In this document: in pieces, positions 17,517 to 24,021 of the stretch
How the letters are laid out: every line of letters starts with the position of its first letter
Numbering within the stretch: position 1 is the first letter of the stretch
Assembly: GCA_049644305.1 (NCBI GenBank)
Contig: JBARRQ010000099.1
Span: 1-26,289, forward strand
Reading direction: 5' to 3'
DNA: 26,289 nucleotides
DNA from: AC-32 sp049644305
GTDB lineage: Bacteria; Actinomycetota; Thermoleophilia; Gaiellales; Gaiellaceae
Notes under the pieces: generated by a model
What the model was told of the DNA's origin: nothing
Databases searched by the model: none
The model's input: the letters and a program-made list of their open reading frames with translations, nothing else
Program-made: the position numbers and the translations under genes

Positions 17517-18436
17517 GCGGTTGAGGTCTTGACAGGCCCGCGAAGGTAGATCCGCCCTGGCGCCGGGCTGTAGCCGAAGTGCGCGTTCAGCCGCCGGATC
17601 GGCTCGTTGCGCTGCTCGTTGCGGGTGCGAAGCTCCTCGTAGCCGTTCTCCTTGGCCCAGCGAATCTGCGTCGCCTTGAGCGCCCGCGCGACGCCGCGCC
17701 CCCGCCAGGAGCGCTTCACCCCGGTCAGGTCGTGATGCGCCGTCACGGGCTGCGCGGCGGTGAGGGAGAACTTGGCGTAGCCGATCACTTCATCTCCGGC
17801 GAGCGCGACGAAGGTCGCCTCCGGAAGATCGCCGGAGCCCTGCATGTCGTGCGCCAGCCAGTCCTCGAACGGCTCCTGCACGTCATCCTCGTCGCCGGGG
17901 ATATCCGCCAGCGATTCGAGCGCCACCTCGTAGATGCCGCGAGCGAGGTCCGGCCGCTCCGCCCACGTGAGGATCTCGACGCCTTCGGGAGGCTCTACCG
18001 GGGGCGGGTCGAGCTCGGTCAGGTCGAGCACGAGGCCCGGCTCGCGCCGCACCTCCGTGAAGCCGCGCTTCTGTACGAACCCAAGGCTCTCGGGGTCGTC
18101 GTCGGCCAGCGCGACCTCGAGCTCGGTGAGGCCTCGTTCGGCGGTCCACTCCGAGAGCGCCTTGTAGAACGCGGAGCCGATGCCCCGGCCACGCTGCTCT
18201 GGGAGAACCCCAGCGAGCACGAAGACGTGATCGGGCCTCTGCGGCTGGATGACGCCCACTGCCGAGCCGACCGGCTCGCCGTCGATCCGGGCCAGGTAGT
18301 CGACGTAGGCGGTCACGGTGGTCTTGAAGGAACGAACCTCGTCCATCGAGACTGCGTCGTGCGACCAGACGGCGTTGTAGACGTCCAGCGACGCCTGTTC
18401 CTCGGCCTCGTCGGCGCAGGGGGAAATCTCGGTCAC
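17513..18436 (-). CDS. Two-domain GNAT acetyltransferase (mycothiol synthase-like layout)
   Basis: About 307 residues with two GNAT modules. The first (about 1-145) has YLARIDGEPVGSAVGV and LPEQRGRGIGSAFYKALSEW; the second (about 155-307) has ATFVALAGDEVIGYAKF, VKRSWRGRGVARALKATQIRW and NEPIRRLNAHFGYSPAPGR. Tandem GNATs include mycothiol synthase MshD, but I see nothing that proves that activity; the second half also resembles generic actinobacterial acetyltransferases. The start GTG 18436 (VTEISPCADEA) is chosen because TATTGT lies 6 bases upstream on the reverse strand. The frame continues further upstream only through antisense of ssrA. The stop overlaps the start of the next GNAT (GTGA). 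Confidence 0.85.
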   Translation of the reverse strand: MTEISPCADEAEEQASLDVYNAVWSHDAVSMDEVRSFKTTVTAYVDYLARIDGEPVGSAVGVIQPQRPDHVFVLAGVLPEQRGRGIGSAFYKALSEWTAERGLTELEVALADDDPESLGFVQKRGFTEVRREPGLVLDLTELDPPPVEPPEGVEILTWAERPDLARGIYEVALESLADIPGDEDDVQEPFEDWLAHDMQGSGDLPEATFVALAGDEVIGYAKFSLTAAQPVTAHHDLTGVKRSWRGRGVARALKATQIRWAKENGYEELRTRNEQRNEPIRRLNAHFGYSPAPGRIYLRGPVKTSTA

Positions 18437-18441
18437 GCAGC

Positions 18442-18448
18442 TACAATA
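18442..18448. promoter_or_regulatory. Shared divergent -10 for ssrA and the GNAT operon
   Basis: The seven bases TACAATA read TACAAT on the + strand (18442-18447), which would start ssrA transcription near 18454. On the - strand they read TATTGT (18448-18443), 6 bases before GTG 18436. The two hexamers overlap by five base pairs. Confidence 0.6.
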
Positions 18449-18461
18449 CGTACACACATAC

Positions 18462-18825
18462 GGGGGCGACCTGGTTTCGACGTGGTCGGTTCTCCGGCAG
18501 AGCTGCAAGCCGAGGTCCCCGGTCGGCCTCGTAAAACAACCGGGAACCAATGCAAGTGCGAAGGACAACTCCGCACTCGCTATCGCTGCCTAACCCGTAG
18601 CGATGCGCGTCGCTCCGAGCTCGGCCCGTGGCTCGGGTAGCGGCGTCAGAAACGGGCTCGGCGCCTAGGGAGAGCCAATCGCCCGAAGCGCGACACCAAA
18701 GGATGGCTAGCCCGGCGGTTGGTCGGCTGCCAACCGGCCGGCGGGCGAAATTCAACGGCAGCCTAAGCTTGTAGAGGCTCTGTTCGGGGCGATTGCGGAC
18801 GCGGGTTCGATTCCCGCCGCCTCCA
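18462..18825 (+). ncRNA. ssrA: Transfer-messenger RNA (tmRNA)
   Basis: Rescues ribosomes stalled on broken mRNA and tags the unfinished protein for proteolysis, together with SmpB. The 5' end GGGGGCG pairs with CGCCTCC at the 3' end (18818-18824) to form the acceptor stem, with A 18825 as discriminator; CCA is not encoded. The conserved CTGGTTTCGACG follows the 5' stem, and the T-arm GCGGG TTCGATT CCCGC lies at 18801-18817. The likely tag frame is GCA 18552 to TAA 18591-18593, giving ASAKDNSALAIAA; the resume codon could also be GCG 18558. The end AA fits ClpXP recognition, although ALAIAA departs from the common ALAA. G/C-rich pseudoknot segments fill 18600-18770. Length is about 364 nt, normal for one-piece tmRNA. 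Confidence 0.95.
18552..18593 (+). other. tmRNA tag reading frame
   Basis: Fourteen codons read A-S-A-K-D-N-S-A-L-A-I-A-A-stop (TAA 18591-18593). The stop and the C-terminal part are clear. The resume codon is inferred, because no UAGUC-like context precedes GCA 18552, and starting at GCG 18558 would give AKDNSALAIAA. Confidence 0.7.
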
Positions 18826-18827
18826 TC

Positions 18828-18879
18828 GTCGCTCGAAGTCCGGCTCCGCTGGCGCGGAGCCCTGACGACTTCGAGCGAC
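18828..18879 (+). terminator. Rho-independent terminator of ssrA
   Basis: GTCGCTCGAAGTC (18828-18840) pairs with GACTTCGAGCGAC (18867-18879), and GGCTCCGC (18842-18849) with GCGGAGCC (18854-18861) around a TGGC loop. The tract TTCTTGTT follows. The stem starts 2 bases after the mature tmRNA end. Confidence 0.85.
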
Positions 18880-18995
18880 TTCTTGTTCTAGCGACCTGCC
18901 GCAGTGAGCCGACGCCGGCAAAGCCGGCATCGGCGGCGAGCCAGGCTGTGGAGAAAACATCGCAAAGTTGGAGCAAGATGCCCTTGACGCCGAAA

Positions 18996-19008
18996 GGTGT
19001 CCGACACC
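18996..19008. repeat. REP-like palindrome, copy 1
   Basis: GGTGTCCGACACC is a perfect palindrome around a central base. The same core followed by G is found in the other orientation at 24389-24401. Both copies are intergenic. Confidence 0.5.
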
Positions 19009-19100
19009 GATTCCACGCCAGGATCTTTCCCAGAGAAGCCAGCGCCGACGGGCGACGCCCGTCGGGTGACATTCCCGCCGCCTCCGTGGCTCGACCGAAC

Positions 19101-19946
19101 CTAGCTTTCCCCGGAGGAGAGCAGGTTCGCAGCCGCCGCCAGCCACCGGCGCGCCCGGTTCACGTTCGGGCCATCCGGTGCGAGAGCGACGGTCTCCGAT
19201 TGCAGTTCGGTCATGACCAGCAAGGCGCGCCGCGGGTCTGGCTCTGAGAACGCCTCTTCGATTCTCTCCGCGAGTCGAGCAGGCTTCACTGCGAGCGACG
19301 CTACGCGTGCCGCGAGACGCTTGTTCGTCGGCAGCCAGACCCGGTTGAGCGCGAAGACGATGCGGAGGACACGCGAGGCATCGTCGACCATCCGCTCCGT
19401 GCGCGAGAGCCGCTCACCCGGGCGGGCGACAGTCAGCAACCCCGCGGGCGTAAAACCGCCCCACGTCAGAGCGGCGTCCTCGATCCGCGCCCTCGCGAGC
19501 TCCTCCGGATACTCGCTGAGCCGGGCTTGCCACCGCGACAGCGATCCCGACGTCCGCAGCGCAACGCCGTGAGCGATCGCGTCAGCGCCCGATGACATGT
19601 CGCTGGGGGCGAAGAACGAATCGATTGAGGACTCCGCGTATTCCCGCGACCACCAGACGAGCTCAAGGGGGACACCCTCGAGGAACCCGGAAACCTTCCT
19701 TGTCGGAGTCGATTGATCGCCCCAGGTGTCGAGCTCTTCCAGCCCCGCAGCCCGAGCGAGCTCGAAGCATTCGGCCAGCTCCATCTGCTCCGGCGTGACG
19801 ATGAGCATCTCGATGTCGGAGATCTCATCAGCGACGCCGAGCGACACGCTGCCGGTCAAGACCACCTCCTCAGCCACCTCGAGCGGGAGCGCATCAGCGA
19901 CGTGTTGGGCGAGGTCCCGCAGCTGCCGGCTCCGCTCGTTCGGCAC
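19101..19946 (-). CDS. Nucleotidyltransferase-fold protein
   Basis: About 281 residues from GTG 19946 (TTG 19949 also possible). The N-terminal part contains VVLTGSVSLGVADEISDIEML, the GS...D-x-E signature of the polymerase-beta nucleotidyltransferase fold, with Asp and Glu as metal ligands. The rest is helical, with VPLELVWWSREYAESSIDSF and a region around LSRTERMVDDASRVLRIVFALN that resembles the helical domain of antibiotic-nucleotidyltransferase-like proteins. The substrate is unknown: antibiotics, tRNA or a toxin-type role cannot be told apart. There is no HEPN partner next door, so a MNT/HEPN toxin-antitoxin pair is not supported. It begins just past the candidate att scar and diverges from a GNAT gene 38 bases away. 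Confidence 0.75.
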   Translation of the reverse strand: MPNERSRQLRDLAQHVADALPLEVAEEVVLTGSVSLGVADEISDIEMLIVTPEQMELAECFELARAAGLEELDTWGDQSTPTRKVSGFLEGVPLELVWWSREYAESSIDSFFAPSDMSSGADAIAHGVALRTSGSLSRWQARLSEYPEELARARIEDAALTWGGFTPAGLLTVARPGERLSRTERMVDDASRVLRIVFALNRVWLPTNKRLAARVASLAVKPARLAERIEEAFSEPDPRRALLVMTELQSETVALAPDGPNVNRARRWLAAAANLLSSGES

Positions 19947-19971
19947 CAACGAAGTATTCCCAACCGTGCAG

Positions 19972-19977
19972 TACGGT
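19972..19977 (+). promoter_or_regulatory. -10 element of leaderless GNAT promoter
   Basis: TACGGT ends 6 bases before ATG 19984, with no ribosome-binding site. Confidence 0.6.
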
Positions 19978-19983
19978 CTCCGA

Positions 19984-20598
19984 ATGGCCGACGCAGCGAC
20001 TACGCCCTCCGTCGCGGTCGTCCCGGCCAACGAAGCGAGCTGGGAAGATCTCGAAGCCGTGCTCGGCGGGCGCGGCTATCACTCCGGCTGCTGGTGCCAG
20101 CGCTTCAAGAGCCGTGGCCGGGAGTGGGACTCGGGCGCGGTCCCCGTGGAAGAACGCGCCAGGCGCCTGCGCGAGCAGACCGCCTGCGGCCAGCCCAAGG
20201 CGGTGACGACGAGTGGCCTCGTCGCCTTCCTCGACGGCGAGCCCGCCGGCTGGTGCGCGGTCGAACCGCGGAGCGCCTATGTGCGTCTTGGCCGCGTCCC
20301 CTGGTCGGGCCGAACGGAAGACAAGACCGACGACCGCGTCTGGGCCGCGACCTGCTTCGTCACCCGCACGGGTCTCCGCCACCGCGGCGTGAGCCGTGCG
20401 CTCGCGCGCGCCGCCGTCGACTTCGCGCGGCAGCGCGGCGCACGTGCCCTCGAGGGTTACCCGATGATCACCCAGCCCGGCCAGGAGATCACCTGGGGAG
20501 AGCTCCACGTCGGCAGCCGCAGCATCTTCGAGGCGGCCGGTTTCACCGAGGTCAGTCACCCGACCCTCCGCCGAGTCGTGATGCGGATCGACTTCTAG
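19984..20598 (+). CDS. GNAT family N-acetyltransferase
   Basis: A 204-residue acetyltransferase, MADAATTPSVAVVPANEASW. The N-terminal GYHSGCWCQRFKSRGREWD, with two nearby cysteines, is distinctive for a family of actinobacterial GNATs. GLVAFLDGEPAGWCAVEPRS is the central strand pair, TRTGLRHRGVSRALARAAVDFA is the acetyl-CoA-binding loop and helix, and SRSIFEAAGFTEVS is the C-terminal strand. The substrate is unknown. The start is fixed by TACGGT 6 bases upstream, although the frame is open further upstream through antisense of the neighbouring gene. The next gene begins 2 bases after the stop, so the two are one operon. Confidence 0.87.
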   Translation: MADAATTPSVAVVPANEASWEDLEAVLGGRGYHSGCWCQRFKSRGREWDSGAVPVEERARRLREQTACGQPKAVTTSGLVAFLDGEPAGWCAVEPRSAYVRLGRVPWSGRTEDKTDDRVWAATCFVTRTGLRHRGVSRALARAAVDFARQRGARALEGYPMITQPGQEITWGELHVGSRSIFEAAGFTEVSHPTLRRVVMRIDF

Positions 20599-20600
20599 AT

Positions 20601-21683
20601 ATGCACCGGCTCACCAAGGCCCAAGCCCGGCGCATCGCCATTCGCGCACAGCTGCTCGACGCGCCCCGGCCCGCGGCACTGCTCGACGTCGTGAAGCAAC
20701 TGACCTTGCTCCAGCTCGACCCGACCGCGGCCGTCGCGCCCAGCGCGGACCTCGTCGCCTGGAGCCGTCTTGGCTCGGCATACCAGCCGGCCGACCTCCA
20801 GCAGGCCGTGGAGCAGGACCGCACGCTGTTCGAGCACAACGCGCTGGTGCGGCCGATGAGCGACCTGGGCCTCTACCTTGCCCGCACGGCCGACTGGCCC
20901 AGCCACGAACGACCACGGACCTGGCTCCGCGACAACGACTCCTTCCGGCGCGACATTCTCGACCTGCTCGGGAGCTCCGGGCCACTGACCTCACGCGACA
21001 TCCCGGACACATGCGCGGTGCCGTGGGCCTCGACCGGGTGGACGAACAGCCGCAACGTCACCCAGATGCTGGAGTTCCTGATGATGCGCGGTGAGGTCGC
21101 GATCGCCGGGCGCATCGGGCGGCAGCGGCTGTGGGACCTGGCCGAGCGGGTGTATCCCGCCGACGTCGTCGTGCCTTCTGTCGAAGAGGCCGAGCGGATC
21201 AAGAACGAGCGGCGGCTCGCCGCGCTCGGCATCGCCCGGCAGAAGACCACCGTTATGCCGGTCGAGCCGGGCGACGTAGGCGAGGCCGGCGAGCCGGCCG
21301 TGGTCGAGGGCACGAAGGGCGAGTGGCGCGTCGATCCAGCCAGGCTCGGCGAGGACTTCGAGGGGCGCACCGCGCTGCTGTCGCCGTTCGACCGGCTCGT
21401 GCACGACCGGCTCCGCGCCCAGGAGCTGTTCGACTTCGAATACACACTCGAGATGTACAAGCCCGCGGCCAAGCGTCGCTGGGGCTACTTCGCTCTTCCG
21501 ATACTCCATGGCGATCGGCTGGTCGGGAAGGTGGACGCCATCGCGGACCGCAAGGCCTCCGTCCTACGTGTGAACGCAATCCACGAGGACGTGAAGTTCA
21601 CGCGCACGATGACGAAGGCCGCGCAGGCCGAGCTGGAGGACCTGGCCTCCTGGCTCGGGCTGGATACGATCGCGGCGAAGTGA
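20601..21683 (+). CDS. YcaQ-like winged-helix DNA glycosylase family protein (HTH_42)
   Basis: A 360-residue member of the HTH_42/DUF1006 family: MHRLTKAQARRIAIRAQLLD, then TLLQLDPTAAVAPSADLVAWSRLG. E. coli YcaQ unhooks DNA interstrand crosslinks and uses a QxD motif; the relatives with QxQ (AZL type) protect producers of crosslinking antibiotics. Here QLD (about residues 38-40) matches the YcaQ type. The HNALVRPMSDLGLYLAR segment, VTQMLEFLMMRGEVAIAGRIGRQRLWDL (winged helix) and LSPFDRLVHDRLRAQELFDFEYTLEMY near 250-280 are family landmarks. Function as a glycosylase is inference from the motif. It starts 2 bases after the GNAT stop and has no clear ribosome-binding site of its own. Confidence 0.85.
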   Translation: MHRLTKAQARRIAIRAQLLDAPRPAALLDVVKQLTLLQLDPTAAVAPSADLVAWSRLGSAYQPADLQQAVEQDRTLFEHNALVRPMSDLGLYLARTADWPSHERPRTWLRDNDSFRRDILDLLGSSGPLTSRDIPDTCAVPWASTGWTNSRNVTQMLEFLMMRGEVAIAGRIGRQRLWDLAERVYPADVVVPSVEEAERIKNERRLAALGIARQKTTVMPVEPGDVGEAGEPAVVEGTKGEWRVDPARLGEDFEGRTALLSPFDRLVHDRLRAQELFDFEYTLEMYKPAAKRRWGYFALPILHGDRLVGKVDAIADRKASVLRVNAIHEDVKFTRTMTKAAQAELEDLASWLGLDTIAAK

Positions 21684-21704
21684 CGACGACCCGAAGGGGG
21701 TCTG

Positions 21705-22343
21705 ATGAGTAGCTATGCGGTCGCGCATCTCGACGAGATCGAGGAGCAGGACGACGGGCGCTGTCCATATCGACCCGTCCGGCACCATCTGGGTATCACG
21801 GCCTTCGGCGTCAACGCGTGGACCGGTCATAACGAAGGCGACCGGATCATCAACGAGCACGATGAATCGGATGAGGACGAGGAGCTCTATGTCGTCCAGC
21901 AGGGTCGCGCGACGTTCGAGCTCGACGGCGAGCGGGTCGACGCGCCCGCGGGCACGCTCGTCTTCGCCCGCCCAGGCGTCAGGCGAACGGCGTTCGCCGA
22001 GGAGGCGGAGACGACGATCATCGCGCTAGGCGGCACCCCGGGCAAGGCGTACGAGCCCCACGGCTGGGAGCTCTGGGCCCCGCTCCGTCCTCTCTACGAG
22101 AAGGGCGAGTACGCGGAGGCGGCCGACCGTGGACGCGAGCTGGTCGAGGCTCATCTGGAGTACGCCGGCCTGTTCTACAACGTCGCCTGCTGCGAGGCCC
22201 TCGCCGGCCGGAAGACCGAGGCGCTCGACCACCTCCGGCACTCGATTGAGATGTCGGAGCGTTTTCGCGAATACGCGAAGGACGACTCGGACTTCGATCC
22301 AATCCGCGAGGAGCCCGCGTTCAAGGAACTGATCGGCGGTTAG
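21705..22343 (+). CDS. Cupin-TPR protein
   Basis: A 212-residue protein with a clear ribosome-binding site (AAGGGGG, 21695-21701) before ATG 21705. The N-terminal half is a cupin: INEHDESDEDEELYVVQQGRATFELDGE is motif 1, with an unusual acidic run, and APAGTLVFARPGVRRTAF is motif 2. The usual motif-2 His is replaced by Arg, so metal binding may be weak or absent. The C-terminal half (about 140-205) has two TPR-like helix pairs: YEKGEYAEAADRGRELVEAH, then YNVACCEALAGRKTEALDHL. No enzymatic role can be assigned; such proteins may sense a ligand and bind a partner. The TAG stop lies in the -10 element of the following pseudogene. Confidence 0.82.
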   Translation: MSSYAVAHLDEIEEQDDGRCPYRPVRHHLGITAFGVNAWTGHNEGDRIINEHDESDEDEELYVVQQGRATFELDGERVDAPAGTLVFARPGVRRTAFAEEAETTIIALGGTPGKAYEPHGWELWAPLRPLYEKGEYAEAADRGRELVEAHLEYAGLFYNVACCEALAGRKTEALDHLRHSIEMSERFREYAKDDSDFDPIREEPAFKELIGG

Positions 22344-22346
22344 CCT
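22341..22346 (+). promoter_or_regulatory. -10 element retained before the VOC pseudogene
   Basis: TAGCCT overlaps the stop codon of the cupin-TPR gene and ends 6 bases before GTG 22353. Confidence 0.55.
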
Positions 22347-22352
22347 CGCACC

Positions 22353-22552
22353 GTGGAGCAGCGCGTCAGCCTGGTAACTCTTGGCAGGCCCGCAGCAACG
22401 GCGCCGAGATCACGCGCGAGCCCGCGGAGACCTTCTACGGGGGTTACGCGGGTGTCTTCCGCGATCTCGACGGCCACGCCTGGGAGATTGCGCACAACCC
22501 GGGCTTTGGCCTGGACGACGATGGCAACGTCGTCCTTCCCGCCGGTAGCTGA
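22353..22552 (+). pseudogene. VOC/glyoxalase family gene with its middle deleted
   Basis: The first 11 codons (V-E-Q-R-V-S-L-V-T-L-G) are the usual beginning of a VOC (vicinal oxygen chelate) protein. From about 22388, in a different frame, the sequence reads as its C-terminus: NGAEITREPAETFYGGYAG, then VFRDLDGHAWEIAHNPGF and a normal end at TGA 22550-22552. A full protein is about 130-140 residues; here only about 65 codons remain. About 70-80 codons have been lost, and the junction (about 22385) also shifts the frame. The retained Glu of WEIAHNP would have been a metal ligand. A leaderless -10 is still present, so it may be transcribed. Continuing in the first frame would give a 73-residue peptide of no known kind. 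Confidence 0.8.
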
Positions 22553-22570
22553 CGGCGTGCGCTTGCGGCG

Positions 22571-22708
22571 GTGAGCGACCTTTGCTGGTGGTTGGCGCCG
22601 CACCCGGCCTGGGAGCCGACGGAGGATTGGAACCCGCATGGCGACCCGATCCTCTCGGAGGGCGCCGCTCGAATCCGCGCCGCGGTCGCCGAGGCACAAG
22701 GGCGATGA
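22571..22708 (+). pseudogene. Metallo-beta-lactamase-like gene reduced to its two ends
   Basis: A 45-codon frame from GTG to TGA. Its first 20 residues contain WWLAPHPAWEPTEDW, matching the start of the intact gene at 23359 (WHWQAPHPDWTPGERW). Its last 20 begin PHGDPILSEGAARI, like the C-terminal AHG-x-P end of the same family (LPAHGAPTDRAALERAL). About 170 codons of the middle are missing, and the frame is kept across the junction near 22631. It could be a miniprotein, but it lacks every catalytic element. The sequence at leaderless -10 distance is TGCGCT (22558-22563), one base off TAnnnT, so the promoter may have decayed too. It lies 18 bases after another internally deleted gene. Confidence 0.65.
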
Positions 22709-22720
22709 GTCGCCTTCGGT

Positions 22721-23296
22721 CTACTCGACGTTCTTCAAGAATGCGAGCACGCGTTCCGTGAGCAGTCCCGCGGCTTTTCCGTCGTAGTCGGGGAGGCTGT
22801 TGTCAGCGAACAGGTGGCGATCGCCCGGGTACAGGAACAGCTCTGCGCCCTCGATAGTCTCGTCGAGCTCGCGGGCGGCGTCGAGGTCTCCTTCCTGCAC
22901 CCACTCGTCGGCCTCCATCATGTGGATCTGCAGCGGGACGCCCTGCGGCCAGGGGCCACCGAACTCCGAGGTCGGGAAAGCGGCGTGAAATAGCAAGGCT
23001 CCCCTAGCGCCGGGACGCGTTTGAGCCAACATCTGCGCCGGCATCGCCCCGAGCGAGAACCCGGCATAGACGACTTCGTTCGCCAACCTCTCGGCGGCGA
23101 GTCGGCCGCGCTCGGGGAGCGTGTCGAAGCCGACCTGCCTGGCATAGGCAACGCCCTCGTCGAGGGTGGGGAAAGTCCGCCCGTCATAGAGATCTGGGGT
23201 GTGGACGGTGTGTCCGGCGGCGCGGAGCTCGTCGGCAAACGCAAAGAATCCAGCTGTCTGTCCCTGCGCGTGGTGAAAGAGCACGACTTCGGCCAT
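22721..23296 (-). CDS. Dienelactone hydrolase family protein
   Basis: A 191-residue alpha/beta hydrolase beginning MAEVVLFHHAQGQTAGFFAF. The nucleophile elbow is AGFSLGAMPAQ, with Ser where classic dienelactone hydrolases have Cys. The acid is probably the Asp in MMEADEWVQEGD and the base the His in YPGDRHLFADNSLPDYD. Dienelactone hydrolases open the lactone of chlorocatechol degradation, but this short branch is common in Actinobacteria without that pathway, so the natural substrate is unknown. The ATG 23296 start is supported by TAGCTT 8 bases upstream on the reverse strand. It diverges from the metallo-beta-lactamase-like gene, with 62 bases between starts. Confidence 0.9.
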   Translation of the reverse strand: MAEVVLFHHAQGQTAGFFAFADELRAAGHTVHTPDLYDGRTFPTLDEGVAYARQVGFDTLPERGRLAAERLANEVVYAGFSLGAMPAQMLAQTRPGARGALLFHAAFPTSEFGGPWPQGVPLQIHMMEADEWVQEGDLDAARELDETIEGAELFLYPGDRHLFADNSLPDYDGKAAGLLTERVLAFLKNVE

Positions 23297-23304
23297 GTCG
23301 CGCA

Positions 23305-23310
23305 AAGCTA
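23305..23310 (-). promoter_or_regulatory. -10 element of leaderless dienelactone hydrolase promoter
   Basis: On the reverse strand TAGCTT ends 8 bases before ATG 23296. Confidence 0.5.
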
Positions 23311-23346
23311 CACGAACCGACTTAGTGCGGACCGTCGGCGCGCGTC

Positions 23347-23352
23347 TAGCAT
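23347..23352 (+). promoter_or_regulatory. -10 element of leaderless MBL-like gene
   Basis: TAGCAT ends 6 bases before GTG 23359, with no ribosome-binding site. Confidence 0.6.
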
Positions 23353-23358
23353 GGCGCT

Positions 23359-24021
23359 GTGCGCGAGCTACAGGCTGGGCTCTGGCACTGGCAGGCGCCA
23401 CACCCGGACTGGACGCCGGGCGAGCGGTGGCCGCAGGAGGTGTCGTCGTGCGCGATCGACGACGGGGCCCGCCTGCTCCTCTTTGACCCGCTGGCCGTGC
23501 CGAGCGAGATCCTCGAGCTTGCGGCCGACCGCGAGCCGGTGGTCGTGCTCACTGCCCCGTGGCACGAGCGCGACACGCGGAGCCTTGTGGATCGGCTTGG
23601 CGCGCCGGTGTTCCTCCCGACGCCCGACACGGCGGACGACATCGTCCGGAAGTACGGCGTCACTCCCGAGCAGGCTGCCGGCGGCTCCCCCGACGTCGCC
23701 TGGCTGCTCGCCGGGGACGGCGGCGAGGCGCACTGGTACGCGGCGGGCGATCGGCTTCCGGTCGGAGTCGAGGCGTTTCCCGGAAGGGAGCGCAACGACC
23801 TCGTGCTCTGGATCGAGAGCCGGCGTGCGGTCGTCGCCGGCGACGCGCTCCAGGACTTCGGTCGCGGCCTCGAGATCCGGCAGGACTCGCTGACGAAAGG
23901 CGTTACGCGCGAGCAGGTCGTCGAAGGGCTGCGACCGCTGCTCGCGCTGCCGGTCGAGGTCGTGCTCCCTGCGCATGGAGCACCGACAGACCGTGCTGCT
24001 CTCGAGCGCGCGCTCTCCTGA
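23359..24021 (+). CDS. Metallo-beta-lactamase-fold-like protein
   Basis: A 220-residue protein that looks like a short member of the MBL-fold superfamily. It opens with GLWHWQAPHPDWTPGERW, and VVLTAPWHERDTRSL occupies the place of the HxHxDH metal motif but keeps only one His, a Glu and an Asp. Later VVAGDALQDFGRGLEI is the strand with the bridging Asp, and VVLPAHGAPTDRAALERAL carries the C-terminal His. The incomplete first motif suggests altered metal binding or loss of hydrolysis, although HxxxD variants of this fold can still bind one metal. Function is unknown. It shares both ends with the 45-codon husk at 22571, so the region once held two related genes or a duplication. Confidence 0.78.
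   Translation: MRELQAGLWHWQAPHPDWTPGERWPQEVSSCAIDDGARLLLFDPLAVPSEILELAADREPVVVLTAPWHERDTRSLVDRLGAPVFLPTPDTADDIVRKYGVTPEQAAGGSPDVAWLLAGDGGEAHWYAAGDRLPVGVEAFPGRERNDLVLWIESRRAVVAGDALQDFGRGLEIRQDSLTKGVTREQVVEGLRPLLALPVEVVLPAHGAPTDRAALERALS

Larger units (their letters stand above)
18810..19085. repeat. Direct repeat of the ssrA 3' end (candidate att pair)
   Basis: ATTCCCGCCGCCTCC occurs at 18810-18824, inside the T-loop and acceptor strand of ssrA, and again at 19071-19085, perfect over 15 bases and in the same orientation. The ssrA 3' end is a classic integration site for phages and islands, and integration duplicates exactly this part. Only about 245 bases lie between the copies, and they contain no integrase. 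They hold the ssrA terminator hairpin, a REP-like palindrome and a GC-rich inverted repeat (CGACGGGC/GCCCGTCG around 19048-19066). I read this as an excision or deletion scar; a chance GC-rich match is less likely. Confidence 0.6.

Noticed and set aside
18763..19146. Reverse-strand frame of 127 codons over the ssrA 3' end, containing RRRESNPRPQ
   Set aside because: This is the well-known false frame antisense to a T-arm (GGTTCGATTCCC); it overlaps ssrA and its terminator.
18948..19247. Forward frame of 99 codons past the ssrA scar
   Set aside because: It crosses the REP palindrome, the att-like repeat and the end of the reverse-strand nucleotidyltransferase gene; no promoter, ribosome-binding site or family.
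19101..20598. Nucleotidyltransferase plus neighbour as an MNT/HEPN toxin-antitoxin pair
   Set aside because: The neighbour is a divergent GNAT, not a HEPN protein, and the nucleotidyltransferase is larger than a minimal MNT antitoxin.
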